Of a DNA stretch of 64,000 nucleotides, positions 16,130 through 24,087 are shown one piece after another (position 1 is the stretch's first letter; every line of letters starts with the position of its first letter). A model generated the notes under the pieces. It was not told where the DNA came from, searched no databases, and saw only the letters and a list, made by a program, of their open reading frames with translations. The position numbers and the translations under genes were made by a program. The stretch comes from Microcystis aeruginosa FD4 (GTDB lineage: Bacteria > Cyanobacteriota > Cyanobacteriia > Cyanobacteriales > Microcystaceae), in assembly GCF_009792235.1 (NCBI RefSeq), contig NZ_CP046973.1, positions 1,984,001-2,048,000 on the forward strand, given 5' to 3'.

Positions 16130-18754
16130 ATGAGTAACCACCTAAGCGGAAGCGAGATTCGCCAGCGATTTTTAGACTTTTTTGCGGCCAGAAACCATAA
16201 AATTCTCCCTAGTGCCTCTCTAGTACCAGAAGACCCCACCGTTTTGCTGACTATTGCGGGAATGCTCCCTTTTAAGCCGATTTTCTTAGGGCAAAAGACC
16301 CCAGAATTTCCCCGCGCTACCACTTCCCAAAAATGTATTCGCACCAACGATATCGAAAATGTCGGCCGGACTGCTAGACATCATACTTTTTTTGAGATGT
16401 TGGGCAATTTTAGCTTTGGTGATTATTTTAAAGAACAAGCGATCGCCTGGGCCTGGGAATTGTCCACAGAAGTTTTTAACCTTCCCCCCGAAAGATTAGT
16501 CGTTAGTGTCTTTAAAGAGGATGAGGAAGCTTTCGCTATCTGGCGCGATAAAATCGGTATTCCTGCCCATCGTATCCAAAAAATGGGCGAAGCGGATAAC
16601 TTTTGGGTATCGGGTCCCACGGGTCCCTGTGGTCCCTGTTCGGAAATTTACTACGATTTTCACCCAGAATTAGGGGATAAAACCATCGATTTAGAGGATG
16701 ATAGCCGTTTTATCGAGTTTTATAACCTCGTCTTTATGCAGTATAACCGCGACGCGGACGGCAATCTGACACCCCTAGCGAATAAAAATATCGATACGGG
16801 GATGGGTTTGGAACGGATGGCGCAAATCCTGCAAAAAGTCGCCAATAACTACGAAACTGACCTAATTTTCCCGATCGTCGCCGAAGCGGCCCGGTTAGCA
16901 GCCATAGACTACCAGAAAGCGGACGAAAAAACGAAAGTTTCCCTAAAAGTCATCGGTGATCATGTGCGTTCGGTAGTACACATGATAGCGGATGGTATCT
17001 CAGCATCGAATACTGACAGAGGTTACGTCCTGCGTCGTCTGATTCGGAGAGTAGTACGGCACGGGCGTTTGATCGGTATTGAAGGTCAATTTATCACCAA
17101 AGTGGCGGAAGTTGCGATCGCTCTTTCCGAATCCGTCTATGGCAATGTTCGGGAACGAGAAACGGTGATCAAGGCAGAATTAGAGCGAGAGGAAGCGAGA
17201 TTTTTAGAAACCCTAGAAAGAGGCGAGAAACTGCTCGAATCGATTCTAGAAAAAGAAAAAAGCCAGATTTCGGGAGTTGATGCCTTTACCCTGTATGATA
17301 CCTATGGCTTCCCCCTGGAACTCACTCAAGAAATCGCTGAGGAGCAGGGTTTAAGCGTCGATACGGCGGGTTTCGAGCAGGAAATGAAAAAACAGCAGCA
17401 AAGATCGAAAGCCGCCCACGAAACCATAGATTTGACGGTACAGGGTAGTTTAGATAAGCTGGCGGAACATATTCACCCGACGGAATTTCTCGGTTATACG
17501 GATTTGCAAGCAACCGCAACAGTAACGGCGGTTTTAGTCGCTGGTAAAACGGTGGAATCGGCCGCAGCAGGCACTGAGGTGCAGGTAGTTCTCGATCAAA
17601 CCCCTTTTTATGCCGAATCGGGCGGACAAATCGGTGATAAGGGTTATTTAACCGGCGATAATCTGCTTATCCGCGTTGAGGATGTGCAGAAAGAATCGGG
17701 GATTTTTATCCATTTTGGTGGGATTGAGCGGGGAATTGTCACCACCGGCGATACAATTAATGCACAGATTGACCGTTCCTGTCGTCGTCGCGCCCAAGCT
17801 AATCATACCGCCACCCATCTGCTACAATCGGCCTTGAAAAAGCTTGTCGATGCCGGGATTTCCCAAGCAGGTTCCCTCGTCAGTTTTGAGCGCCTCCGTT
17901 TTGATTTTAACTGTCCTCGTCCCCTGACTGGTGCTGAATTGCAACAGGTGGAAGAACAGATTAACACTTGGATTGCCGAAGCGCATGACACCGAGATAGC
18001 GGTGATGGGATTGGAAGAAGCGAAGCAAAAGGGAGCTATTGCCATGTTTGGCGAGAAATACGGCTCAGAAGTGCGAGTTATCGATATTCCTAGCGTTTCT
18101 ATCGAATTATGCGGGGGGACTCACGTTAAAAATACCGCCGAGATCGGTTTATTTAAAATCATCTCTGAGACGGGAATCGCTGCAGGAATTCGTCGCATCG
18201 AAGCGGTGGCCGGCCCTGCCGTGTTAGCCTATTTGAATGAACGGGATCTAGTAGTGCGGGATTTGTGCGATCGCTTTAAGGTCAAACCTCTGGAAATTCC
18301 CGATCGCATTACGGCCCTACAATCAGAGTTAAAGGGGACACAAAAGCAGTTAGAAGCGGTTAAACAGGAGTTAGCCCTAAATAAATCGGATGCTTTGCTA
18401 TCTCAAGCTGAATCTATCGGCGAATTTAAGCTATTAGTCGCTTCTTTGGGCGATATTGATGCTAATGCTTTGATGGCTGCAGCCGAAAGACTACAGCAAA
18501 AATTAGGGGAAGGGGCGGTAGTTTTGGCCTCGACTCCCGCAGCTGATAAAGTGAGTTTAGTGGCCGCTTTTAGTCCCCGGGTGATTAAAGATAAGGGTTT
18601 ACAAGCGGGTAAATTTATCGGTGCGATCGCTAAAATCTGCGCTGGTGGTGGTGGTGGTCGTCCCAATTTAGCTCAAGCTGGGGGACGGGATGCTAGTAAG
18701 TTAAGCGAAGCTTTAGCTAAGGCCAAAAGTCAGTTAACTAGCAGTTTACAATAG
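16130..18754 (+). CDS. alaS: Alanyl-tRNA synthetase
   Basis: An 874-residue class II synthetase that charges tRNA-Ala. The aminoacylation core begins LSGSEIRQRFLDFFAARNHK, with AGMLPFKPIFLG and the class II motif region near the N-terminus. The editing domain shows HTATHLLQSAL and the zinc-binding CGGTHV. The C-terminal C-Ala domain ends GGGGGGRPNLAQAGGRD. Length and domain order are complete. The start follows a spacer of about 70 bp after the Rpn-like array, and a terminator follows the stop. Confidence 0.98.
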   Translation: MSNHLSGSEIRQRFLDFFAARNHKILPSASLVPEDPTVLLTIAGMLPFKPIFLGQKTPEFPRATTSQKCIRTNDIENVGRTARHHTFFEMLGNFSFGDYFKEQAIAWAWELSTEVFNLPPERLVVSVFKEDEEAFAIWRDKIGIPAHRIQKMGEADNFWVSGPTGPCGPCSEIYYDFHPELGDKTIDLEDDSRFIEFYNLVFMQYNRDADGNLTPLANKNIDTGMGLERMAQILQKVANNYETDLIFPIVAEAARLAAIDYQKADEKTKVSLKVIGDHVRSVVHMIADGISASNTDRGYVLRRLIRRVVRHGRLIGIEGQFITKVAEVAIALSESVYGNVRERETVIKAELEREEARFLETLERGEKLLESILEKEKSQISGVDAFTLYDTYGFPLELTQEIAEEQGLSVDTAGFEQEMKKQQQRSKAAHETIDLTVQGSLDKLAEHIHPTEFLGYTDLQATATVTAVLVAGKTVESAAAGTEVQVVLDQTPFYAESGGQIGDKGYLTGDNLLIRVEDVQKESGIFIHFGGIERGIVTTGDTINAQIDRSCRRRAQANHTATHLLQSALKKLVDAGISQAGSLVSFERLRFDFNCPRPLTGAELQQVEEQINTWIAEAHDTEIAVMGLEEAKQKGAIAMFGEKYGSEVRVIDIPSVSIELCGGTHVKNTAEIGLFKIISETGIAAGIRRIEAVAGPAVLAYLNERDLVVRDLCDRFKVKPLEIPDRITALQSELKGTQKQLEAVKQELALNKSDALLSQAESIGEFKLLVASLGDIDANALMAAAERLQQKLGEGAVVLASTPAADKVSLVAAFSPRVIKDKGLQAGKFIGAIAKICAGGGGGRPNLAQAGGRDASKLSEALAKAKSQLTSSLQ

Positions 18755-18761
18755 TTTTAAG

Positions 18762-18784
18762 GGTGGGCATTTTGTCCACCTTTA
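18762..18784 (+). terminator. Terminator after alaS
   Basis: The stem GGTGGGC/GTCCACC (18762-18780) with a 5-nt loop is followed by TTT and an A-rich stretch. It sits 8 bp past the alaS stop and 40 bp before the AAA ATPase start. Confidence 0.65.
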
Positions 18785-18824
18785 AAAAATTAGTTATCCT
18801 CTCGGTGTGATTGGTAAAAATAAT

Positions 18825-20288
18825 ATGAAACTACTGATCAAGAATTTGGGATCAATTAGAAATAATAATCAAACCATAGATTTAACTAAGAAGTTTTATA
18901 CTTTTATTGGCTACAATAATAGTGGCAAAACCCTAGTTTCTCAGCTTTTATGGACAATTTTTAATCATGACAATATTAGAAAGTTTTACGAAAATACCCA
19001 AATTGATTCTTTAGTAATTGACTCGGAAAAACCTATTAAAAAAATTACGATCAATCAAGAATTAATCGATGAGATTCTCAATAAATTTAGCCAGTTTATT
19101 GAAAAAGAAGTTGTTAATACTTATAATCTTGATGCCAGTATTAAAGAAACGATTATTGGTTACAATAAATTAATTTTTCAAGCGGATATTAAAGAATTTA
19201 AAGATAAAAGCTTCAGATTAACCTTTGTTGTTGACAATGATCTGGAGTATTTACAGATTAGCAAGGGCAAAGGTAGCCTAACAATAAATATAAAAGAACC
19301 TAATATACCTGAAAAAGTATTTGATCAAATACCCAGAGACTTTTTTGAGAGAGCTAAACCATCCAAGGAATCAGTAATTATTTCGTCAATAATAAGAGTG
19401 CTTTTGTCTCAGACACAAGATACTTTTTTTATCCCCGCTAGTCGTAGTTTTTTTCCTGTTTTCTACCAGTACATTTATGAGATAGAGAGAAATAAAAGAA
19501 GTGAGTATAATCGTCGATTGCAAGAATTAATAGAAAATATTAATGATGATGTTGATACTAATAAAAATATATTCAAACGTCTTCAAGAACAATTACCCAA
19601 AAGGTCTTATACAGAACCAATGAATAAGGTGATTGAGTCGCTTTATTCTCTCAATACCAAGAAAAAAATTAATTCAGTTTATAATTCTCTGATTGAAAAG
19701 ATGAGCGGATTAATGGGAGGAGAAATCACGATTTCTAGTCTAGAATCGATCGCACCTATTCAATTTTCTTTTAAATTCGATGAAAGCAAAGATTTACCCA
19801 TGTATCTAGCTTCATCTTCAGTCAATCAGTTGACTATCTTGTATCTTTACCTGAAATATTGGGCCAAGGAAAAAAACAATTTTTTGATGATAGATGAACC
19901 AGAAGTTAATTTGCATCCCGAAAATCAAATTCGCTTAATGGATATTTTAGTTCAATTTGTCACCGAGCATGATAATCGAGTTTTAATCACCACCCATAGC
20001 CCGATTTTAACCGATATTCTCAACAATTATGTTTATCTTCATACCTTAAAAAGTTATGATGTTGATGTCACAAAAATTATTGAAGATAATCAATTAAAAA
20101 ATTTAAATCCAGAAATTTCAATTGCTAAAGAAGACTTAGGAGTTTACTTTTTCACGGGTGATAAAATTATTGATTATGGAACCAGTCAATATGGTGTTTA
20201 TTTTCGTAACTTTAAAGAAGTTATCAACTCTGTGCAGAAATCTGGAGAAATTTTAACTAATCATATCTATTTAGCAGAGAATGAGTAA
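18825..20288 (+). CDS. AAA family ATPase (RecF/OLD-like), first gene of a pair
   Basis: Counted from the ATG at 18825 the protein has 487 residues; a GTG six codons earlier is possible but has no better ribosome site. Walker A is GYNNSGKT at about 29-36. The C-terminal half has a signature-like region (YLASSSVNQLTILYLYLKYW), Walker B FLMIDEPEVNLHP and the His-loop THSP. This is the SMC/RecF-type ATPase arrangement seen in OLD, GajA, PtuA and retron ATPases. No TOPRIM or nuclease domain is attached. The next gene overlaps it by 8 bp. The DNA is AT-richer than its neighbours, suggesting acquisition. A two-gene defence role is inferred. Confidence 0.8.
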   Translation: MKLLIKNLGSIRNNNQTIDLTKKFYTFIGYNNSGKTLVSQLLWTIFNHDNIRKFYENTQIDSLVIDSEKPIKKITINQELIDEILNKFSQFIEKEVVNTYNLDASIKETIIGYNKLIFQADIKEFKDKSFRLTFVVDNDLEYLQISKGKGSLTINIKEPNIPEKVFDQIPRDFFERAKPSKESVIISSIIRVLLSQTQDTFFIPASRSFFPVFYQYIYEIERNKRSEYNRRLQELIENINDDVDTNKNIFKRLQEQLPKRSYTEPMNKVIESLYSLNTKKKINSVYNSLIEKMSGLMGGEITISSLESIAPIQFSFKFDESKDLPMYLASSSVNQLTILYLYLKYWAKEKNNFLMIDEPEVNLHPENQIRLMDILVQFVTEHDNRVLITTHSPILTDILNNYVYLHTLKSYDVDVTKIIEDNQLKNLNPEISIAKEDLGVYFFTGDKIIDYGTSQYGVYFRNFKEVINSVQKSGEILTNHIYLAENE

Positions 20289-21042
20289 GTCTAACTCAAA
20301 AAAAGAAATATTTTTCCTTAGACAAGAGTTTCACCAAGCTTTAGAAAAACAGGGTTTTATTCAAGAAATCTGCCTTAGTCAGGATGCGTGTATTGAAATT
20401 CAAGAAACAAATAAGAGCGATTTAAAGAAAGTAGTTATTAATCACTTAAAGTTATCGTCTAAAAATGACAAAAATATATCTACTTCTGTAGATAAAATCT
20501 GGGTTATCAATTTAGAAAAAGAGTTAGCCGGTATCTCTGCTTCTGGCAAAACCCCTGAAAAAGCTATATTAGTTTTACAGAGAAAAGTCGATGATGCCGG
20601 TAAAATTCTCAATTATCATCTGCAAATTTGTTTAATTGAACTTAAAGCATCCCTACAGGCAAAAAAAGACAAAGAAAGCACATTAAAGCAGATTGCTGGT
20701 AAATTTCAAAGCGGGATGAATAGAATCTATATGCTTCTGACTCTCAATAATCATGCTAATCCCCAGAAAAACTATCAAAATGCACAAATAATTGTGCAAT
20801 TCAGAGGAATTATTTTTTATAATCGCAACGACATTAAAGATAGTGATATTGCTAAAGAAAATGAGCGAGGCTATAATTCGAGCGAGAGTACCTTATATAA
20901 AATTCTCTCTCAATCTACAGAATCAGATTTATTAACCCTAGAAACCCTATTAGAAGAACGAGATAAAATCGTCGTTAGGTTTATCCAAAATCCCAATCAA
21001 ACTCAAGACTCTATGACCATAAAACTAGAAGATTTACTCTGA
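20281..21042 (+). CDS. Hypothetical partner of AAA ATPase with ELK motif
   Basis: I do not recognise this 253-residue family. It begins inside the ATPase gene (8-bp overlap) and must be co-translated with it. The central block YHLQICLIELKASLQAKKD has a hydrophobic strand followed by E-L-K, with VDDAGK about 13 residues before. This is compatible with the D...ExK half of a PD-(D/E)XK nuclease. It is followed by KQIAGKFQSGMNRIYMLLTL and IVQFRGIIFYN. There are no membrane segments. If the motif is real, it would be the effector of the ATPase, but the nuclease idea is inference from one motif. Confidence 0.7.
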   Translation: MSKSNSKKEIFFLRQEFHQALEKQGFIQEICLSQDACIEIQETNKSDLKKVVINHLKLSSKNDKNISTSVDKIWVINLEKELAGISASGKTPEKAILVLQRKVDDAGKILNYHLQICLIELKASLQAKKDKESTLKQIAGKFQSGMNRIYMLLTLNNHANPQKNYQNAQIIVQFRGIIFYNRNDIKDSDIAKENERGYNSSESTLYKILSQSTESDLLTLETLLEERDKIVVRFIQNPNQTQDSMTIKLEDLL

Positions 21043-21071
21043 ATAAATGCTGCTTCTCTGCAATCTTGATA

Positions 21072-21293
21072 CTAAATCTGGTTATTAAAAACTGATTATT
21101 TATTCACCCTTTTGCATGAGTGCCTCTTGCTTTTTGCCTGTTCTTAAGTATCTAAGCACAATTAATTACACATCTAAGCCACTACTCCGTCAGACTGCTG
21201 CTGTGATCAGTAAACAGTGAACTGAAAACTCAAATCCGATCCCTAATAGCTGTCTTGTGAGTCTCGACTAGGAAATTAATTTTGTACGACTAC
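21072..21293. repeat. Dispersed-repeat relic upstream of MITE copy 2
   Basis: The sequence from CTAAATCTG through TTGCATGAGTGCCT matches the element at 54164-54251. Its distal end (TAAGTAG...CTCAACGGATTT) reappears beyond the MITE at 21555-21580. The element therefore seems to have been split and expanded by later insertion. No gene is present in this stretch. Confidence 0.45.
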
Positions 21294-21296
21294 TTA

Positions 21297-21552
21297 GGGA
21301 CTTGCGTGGGAATAATATCCCAGCTTTGAAAATCACTCTGTAGAAGAATCAGACCAGCCAGATGGCATATTATCAAAGCGCAAGTCCCTTATTGGAAGGG
21401 GTTCTCGAAGGCTCTCCCCCTACTTAGGGTGATCAGCAAACCCCCTCCGCGCGGAGGGCGCAAGCTTTGCGCCCCTACAGTAACGGATTTTGTCCACAAT
21501 GTAGGGGCGAACTGCGTTCGCCCAAAAGGTACATTATCAAAGCGCAAGTCCC
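21297..21552. mobile_element. MITE, GGGACTTGCG family, copy 2
   Basis: The element has perfect 10-bp inverted ends and is flanked by TTA on both sides (21294-21296, 21553-21555), so a 3-bp target duplication is visible. At 256 bp it is nearly identical to copy 1, including the internal CGCAAGTCCCTT and the two GC palindromes. It has no coding capacity of its own. Confidence 0.85.
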
Positions 21553-21599
21553 TTATAAGTAGTTTATGCTCAACGGATTTATTATTATCTTGACGAGAT

Positions 21600-22010
21600 G
21601 GATTGACTTCAAGGGGTGACAAACGTCAGATTTCGGCGTGAACTCAGCCAAACCGCCGAACGGTCTTCACCTGACATTAAAGATCAAACTCCCTACTTTT
21701 ACCCCTGCTCTCTTGAACGCAGTGTGTCAACCTATTTTACTGCCCAGTCTTGACGATCGTTCAGGTCAGACATTCAGTCCGCACCTAATCATGGATGGTT
21801 GGCAGTGGTCTCGCTTTCTGGTGTTAGGTTACACCTCGGAGCCTTCCGTTCCCCGCTTCAATCCCAGAGTTGTGATTTCTGAAATTGGGGGTGGCCATCG
21901 CCGTTACTCTCACCTTTATAATCGGGTCTGATGACACCATTGTTACTCCAGTGTGAGTTCAGGAGCCTTCCTAGTTTAGGATATCAGGGTTTACCCCTAG
22001 TTTCTGTTTT
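21600..22010. ncRNA. RNA-like structured region without an ORF (possible solo HEARO/omega RNA)
   Basis: About 400 bp hold no gene but many short inverted pairs: GGTGT...ACACC, a TGGCGATGGCCA hairpin (minus strand), CCGTTCGGCGG, and CAGGTGAAG opposite CTTCACCTG-type arms. On the minus strand the block AAGCGAGACCACTGCC resembles AAGTAGAGACTACCGC in the candidate omega RNA at 4285-4640. It lies directly beside MITE copy 2, just as the first candidate lies beside copy 1. A stand-alone omega RNA relic is one reading. The strand is uncertain and the call tentative. Confidence 0.3.
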
Positions 22011-22070
22011 TCTTTTTAGAGCGCATAGCGTCCTTACAGTAGCTGATAACTGATTAACTGAGCCAAATTT

Positions 22071-22670
22071 TTAGGCTGCGGCTAAATTAGCAGCCACGAA
22101 ATCCCAATTAACCAACTTAGTTAAAAAGTCGCTGATGTAATCGGGACGACGATTTTGGTAATCGAGATAATAAGCGTGTTCCCACACATCCATAGTTAAC
22201 AGGGGAACCTGTCCGGCGGTTAAAGGATTGTCAGCGTTGCCAGTTTTGGTGACTTTGAGAGTACCGTTATCGAGAACCAACCAAGCCCAACCGCTACCGA
22301 ATTGAGTGGCACCCGCGGTTTTGAAAGCTTCGACAAATTTCTCGAAACTGCCGAAATCTGCCTGAATTTTATCGGCTAAAGCACCGGTAGGCGCGCCGCC
22401 ACCACCAGGTTTCATGCAGTTCCAATAAAAACTATGATTCCATGCTTGGGCGGCATTGTTGAAAACCCCAGCTTTAGAAGCATCACCGGCAACCTTAACG
22501 ATAACTTCTTCTAAAGAGAGAGCATCGAGTTCCGTATCTTTGACCAAACCGTTATAGTTATTGACATAAGCGGCGTGGTGCTTGTCGTGGTGGAATTCTA
22601 GGGTACTTTTGGTGATGTAAGGCTCTAAGGCAGTGTAATCGTAGGATAAAGGGGGAAGTGTGTAAGCCAT
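22071..22670 (-). CDS. sodB: Iron superoxide dismutase
   Basis: A 199-residue Fe-type SOD that removes superoxide in the cytosol. Metal ligands are His27, His79, Asp161 and His165 (DVWEHAYY). The Gln75 in NNAAQAWNHSFYW supports the iron rather than the manganese class. The frame is open 34 codons further upstream, but family proteins begin MAYTLPPL, and the ATG at 22670 has AGAGGATATAAAG upstream. The extra upstream codons run into TGATCAGT-type repeats and are not part of the protein. Confidence 0.95.
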   Translation of the reverse strand: MAYTLPPLSYDYTALEPYITKSTLEFHHDKHHAAYVNNYNGLVKDTELDALSLEEVIVKVAGDASKAGVFNNAAQAWNHSFYWNCMKPGGGGAPTGALADKIQADFGSFEKFVEAFKTAGATQFGSGWAWLVLDNGTLKVTKTGNADNPLTAGQVPLLTMDVWEHAYYLDYQNRRPDYISDFLTKLVNWDFVAANLAAA

Positions 22671-23132
22671 CTGTTGTTCTTTATATCCTCTCTTGAGAGC
22701 TTGTTTAAGGTAGTGTTGATAAAACTTTACATCCTCGATCATAGCACCGAAGGAGACTTGATCAGTGATCACTGATCACTGATCAGCTTTTTTCTCCCTT
22801 CTCCCCTCTCCCTTCTCCCCCATCACCCCAACCCCTCACTGATAACTGATTACTGATTACTGATTACTGAAAAATCACCCCAGCCCCTATTGACCGTCTC
22901 GTAAATCCTGAGAAGATTACCAAACAATGTTAAAATAATTCCCGTACTGTAGGCGCTTGCAGATTCTTGTGGGCGTGGCAGGGCAGGAGAAAAACGATTC
23001 CGTTAGGAGTTAGACCAAAAAAGCTCCACTGGAAACAGCAGTAGATTTTATCTCACTGGGTTGACCGGTTGGCACTTCGTCAAATTACGGATCAATACAA
23101 AATTATCATTTACAGATCTTTCTTGGTAACTT
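22671..23132. other. Intergenic repeats and divergent promoters of sodB and psbH
   Basis: This spacer holds overlapping TGATCAGTGATCA-type palindromic repeats (22759-22785), a C-rich low-complexity track (22790-22830) and TGATTAC direct repeats (about 22839-22869). The remaining 260 bp before psbH show no gene. I looked for psbN, often found near psbH, on both strands and did not find it. Confidence 0.6.
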
Positions 23133-23327
23133 ATGGCACAGCGTACACGCTTAGGTGAAATCCTTCGTCCCCTCAACTCGGAATATGGTAAAGTTTCCCC
23201 CGGTTGGGGAACTACCTTGCTGATGGGAGTGTTTATGGCTCTGTTTTTAGTCTTTTTGCTGATTATTTTACAGATCTACAACTCCTCCCTAATTTTAGAA
23301 GGATTTAATGTAGATTGGGGTCAGTAA
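23133..23327 (+). CDS. psbH: Photosystem II phosphoprotein PsbH
   Basis: A 64-residue single-helix thylakoid protein of the PSII core. MAQRTRLGEILRPLNSEYGK and then VSPGWGTTLLMGVFM are typical. The membrane segment covers about residues 28-50, and the C-terminus NSSLILEGFNVDW is lumenal. It binds near CP47 and affects QA-QB electron flow and D1 turnover. It is a short single gene followed within 60 bp by a terminator hairpin. Confidence 0.97.
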   Translation: MAQRTRLGEILRPLNSEYGKVSPGWGTTLLMGVFMALFLVFLLIILQIYNSSLILEGFNVDWGQ

Positions 23328-23387
23328 GCAGATTCCAACAATCTTGTCGGCATTTTTGGCGGCAGAATTGTCCCTCGGACTTTAGCA

Positions 23388-23418
23388 GGTGGGTTATTGC
23401 CCACCGCGATTTTTTTAT
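23388..23418 (+). terminator. Terminator after psbH
   Basis: The stem GGTGGG (23388-23393) and CCCACC (23400-23405), with a 6-nt loop, is followed after a few bases by TTTTTTT. It lies between psbH and the tatA ribosome site. Confidence 0.75.
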
Positions 23419-23431
23419 TAGGAGCAGAAAA

Positions 23432-23680
23432 ATGAATATTTTTGGGATTGGATTGCCAGAAATGGGGTTAATTCTCTTGATTGCCCTGCTAGTTTTCGGA
23501 CCGAAGAAATTACCAGAAATCGGTCGCAGTTTAGGCAAAACGATTCGAGGATTTCAAGAAGCATCAAAGGAATTTGAAAGTGAATTTAAGCGAGAGGCCC
23601 AGCAGATTGAAGACTCGGTAAAAATCAAAGCTGAATTAGAAGAAAGTCAATCTACTAGGGATCAAACTCGTTCCAGTTAA
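23432..23680 (+). CDS. tatA: Twin-arginine translocase subunit TatA/E
   Basis: An 82-residue protein with a short N-terminal membrane helix (GLPEMGLILLIALLVFGPKK) ending in the invariant FGPKKLPE hinge. An amphipathic helix (SLGKTIRGFQEASKEFESEF) and a charged tail follow. This is the pore-forming Tat component that moves folded proteins into the lumen or periplasm. The ATG at 23432 has TTAGGAG upstream, while the longer open frame before it overlaps the psbH terminator and lacks family residues. Confidence 0.92.
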   Translation: MNIFGIGLPEMGLILLIALLVFGPKKLPEIGRSLGKTIRGFQEASKEFESEFKREAQQIEDSVKIKAELEESQSTRDQTRSS

Positions 23681-24087
23681 GAACTGTGTAGAGATGTAGA
23701 TTAGGTCAAATTCGAGGCTATCCGCTAGATTAACATCGAGAATGACCAGATCGAGATTAAATTGCCAGTTTTACCATCGGCCACCACTTTTATTTGCTAG
23801 TTTTTTTGATCGAGAAAGCGGAAAATCAGGTTTTGGAGCGCAAAATCGTCTTTAAACATGATAGTTTTGGCAGCAGTCAAGGCCATAGTTTCGATGAGTA
23901 GGCAGTCCCGATGAAAAAATTTTCACCACCAGAGATGAAAGAGGTTTCTTTCCCTACACCCCACACCCCACACCCTACACCCTCTTTCAAGTCAGAATAT
24001 ACCATTAGTTTGAGAATTCCCAGACGGCAAGGAAAAAATGACTATTTCCTTGCTATAAGTATTGTAGATGTCAAGAGTGTTAACTGA
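23681..24087. other. Intergenic stretch with a possible decayed ORF on the minus strand
   Basis: On the minus strand, around 23810-23915, a short open piece reads KFFHRDCLLIETMALTAAKT and then IMFKDDFALQNLIFRF before a stop. It looks like a protein fragment, but I cannot name a family. The rest holds ACACCCC low-complexity repeats (23954-23985). No terminator or promoter could be supported. Confidence 0.3.

Noticed and set aside
21638..21931. 97-codon ORF between the ATPase pair and sodB
   Set aside because: No family features or ribosome site; the hairpin-rich composition and likeness to the IsrB-associated region suggest RNA-like sequence.
22671..23132. psbN opposite psbH
   Set aside because: No PsbN-like frame was found on either strand of this spacer.
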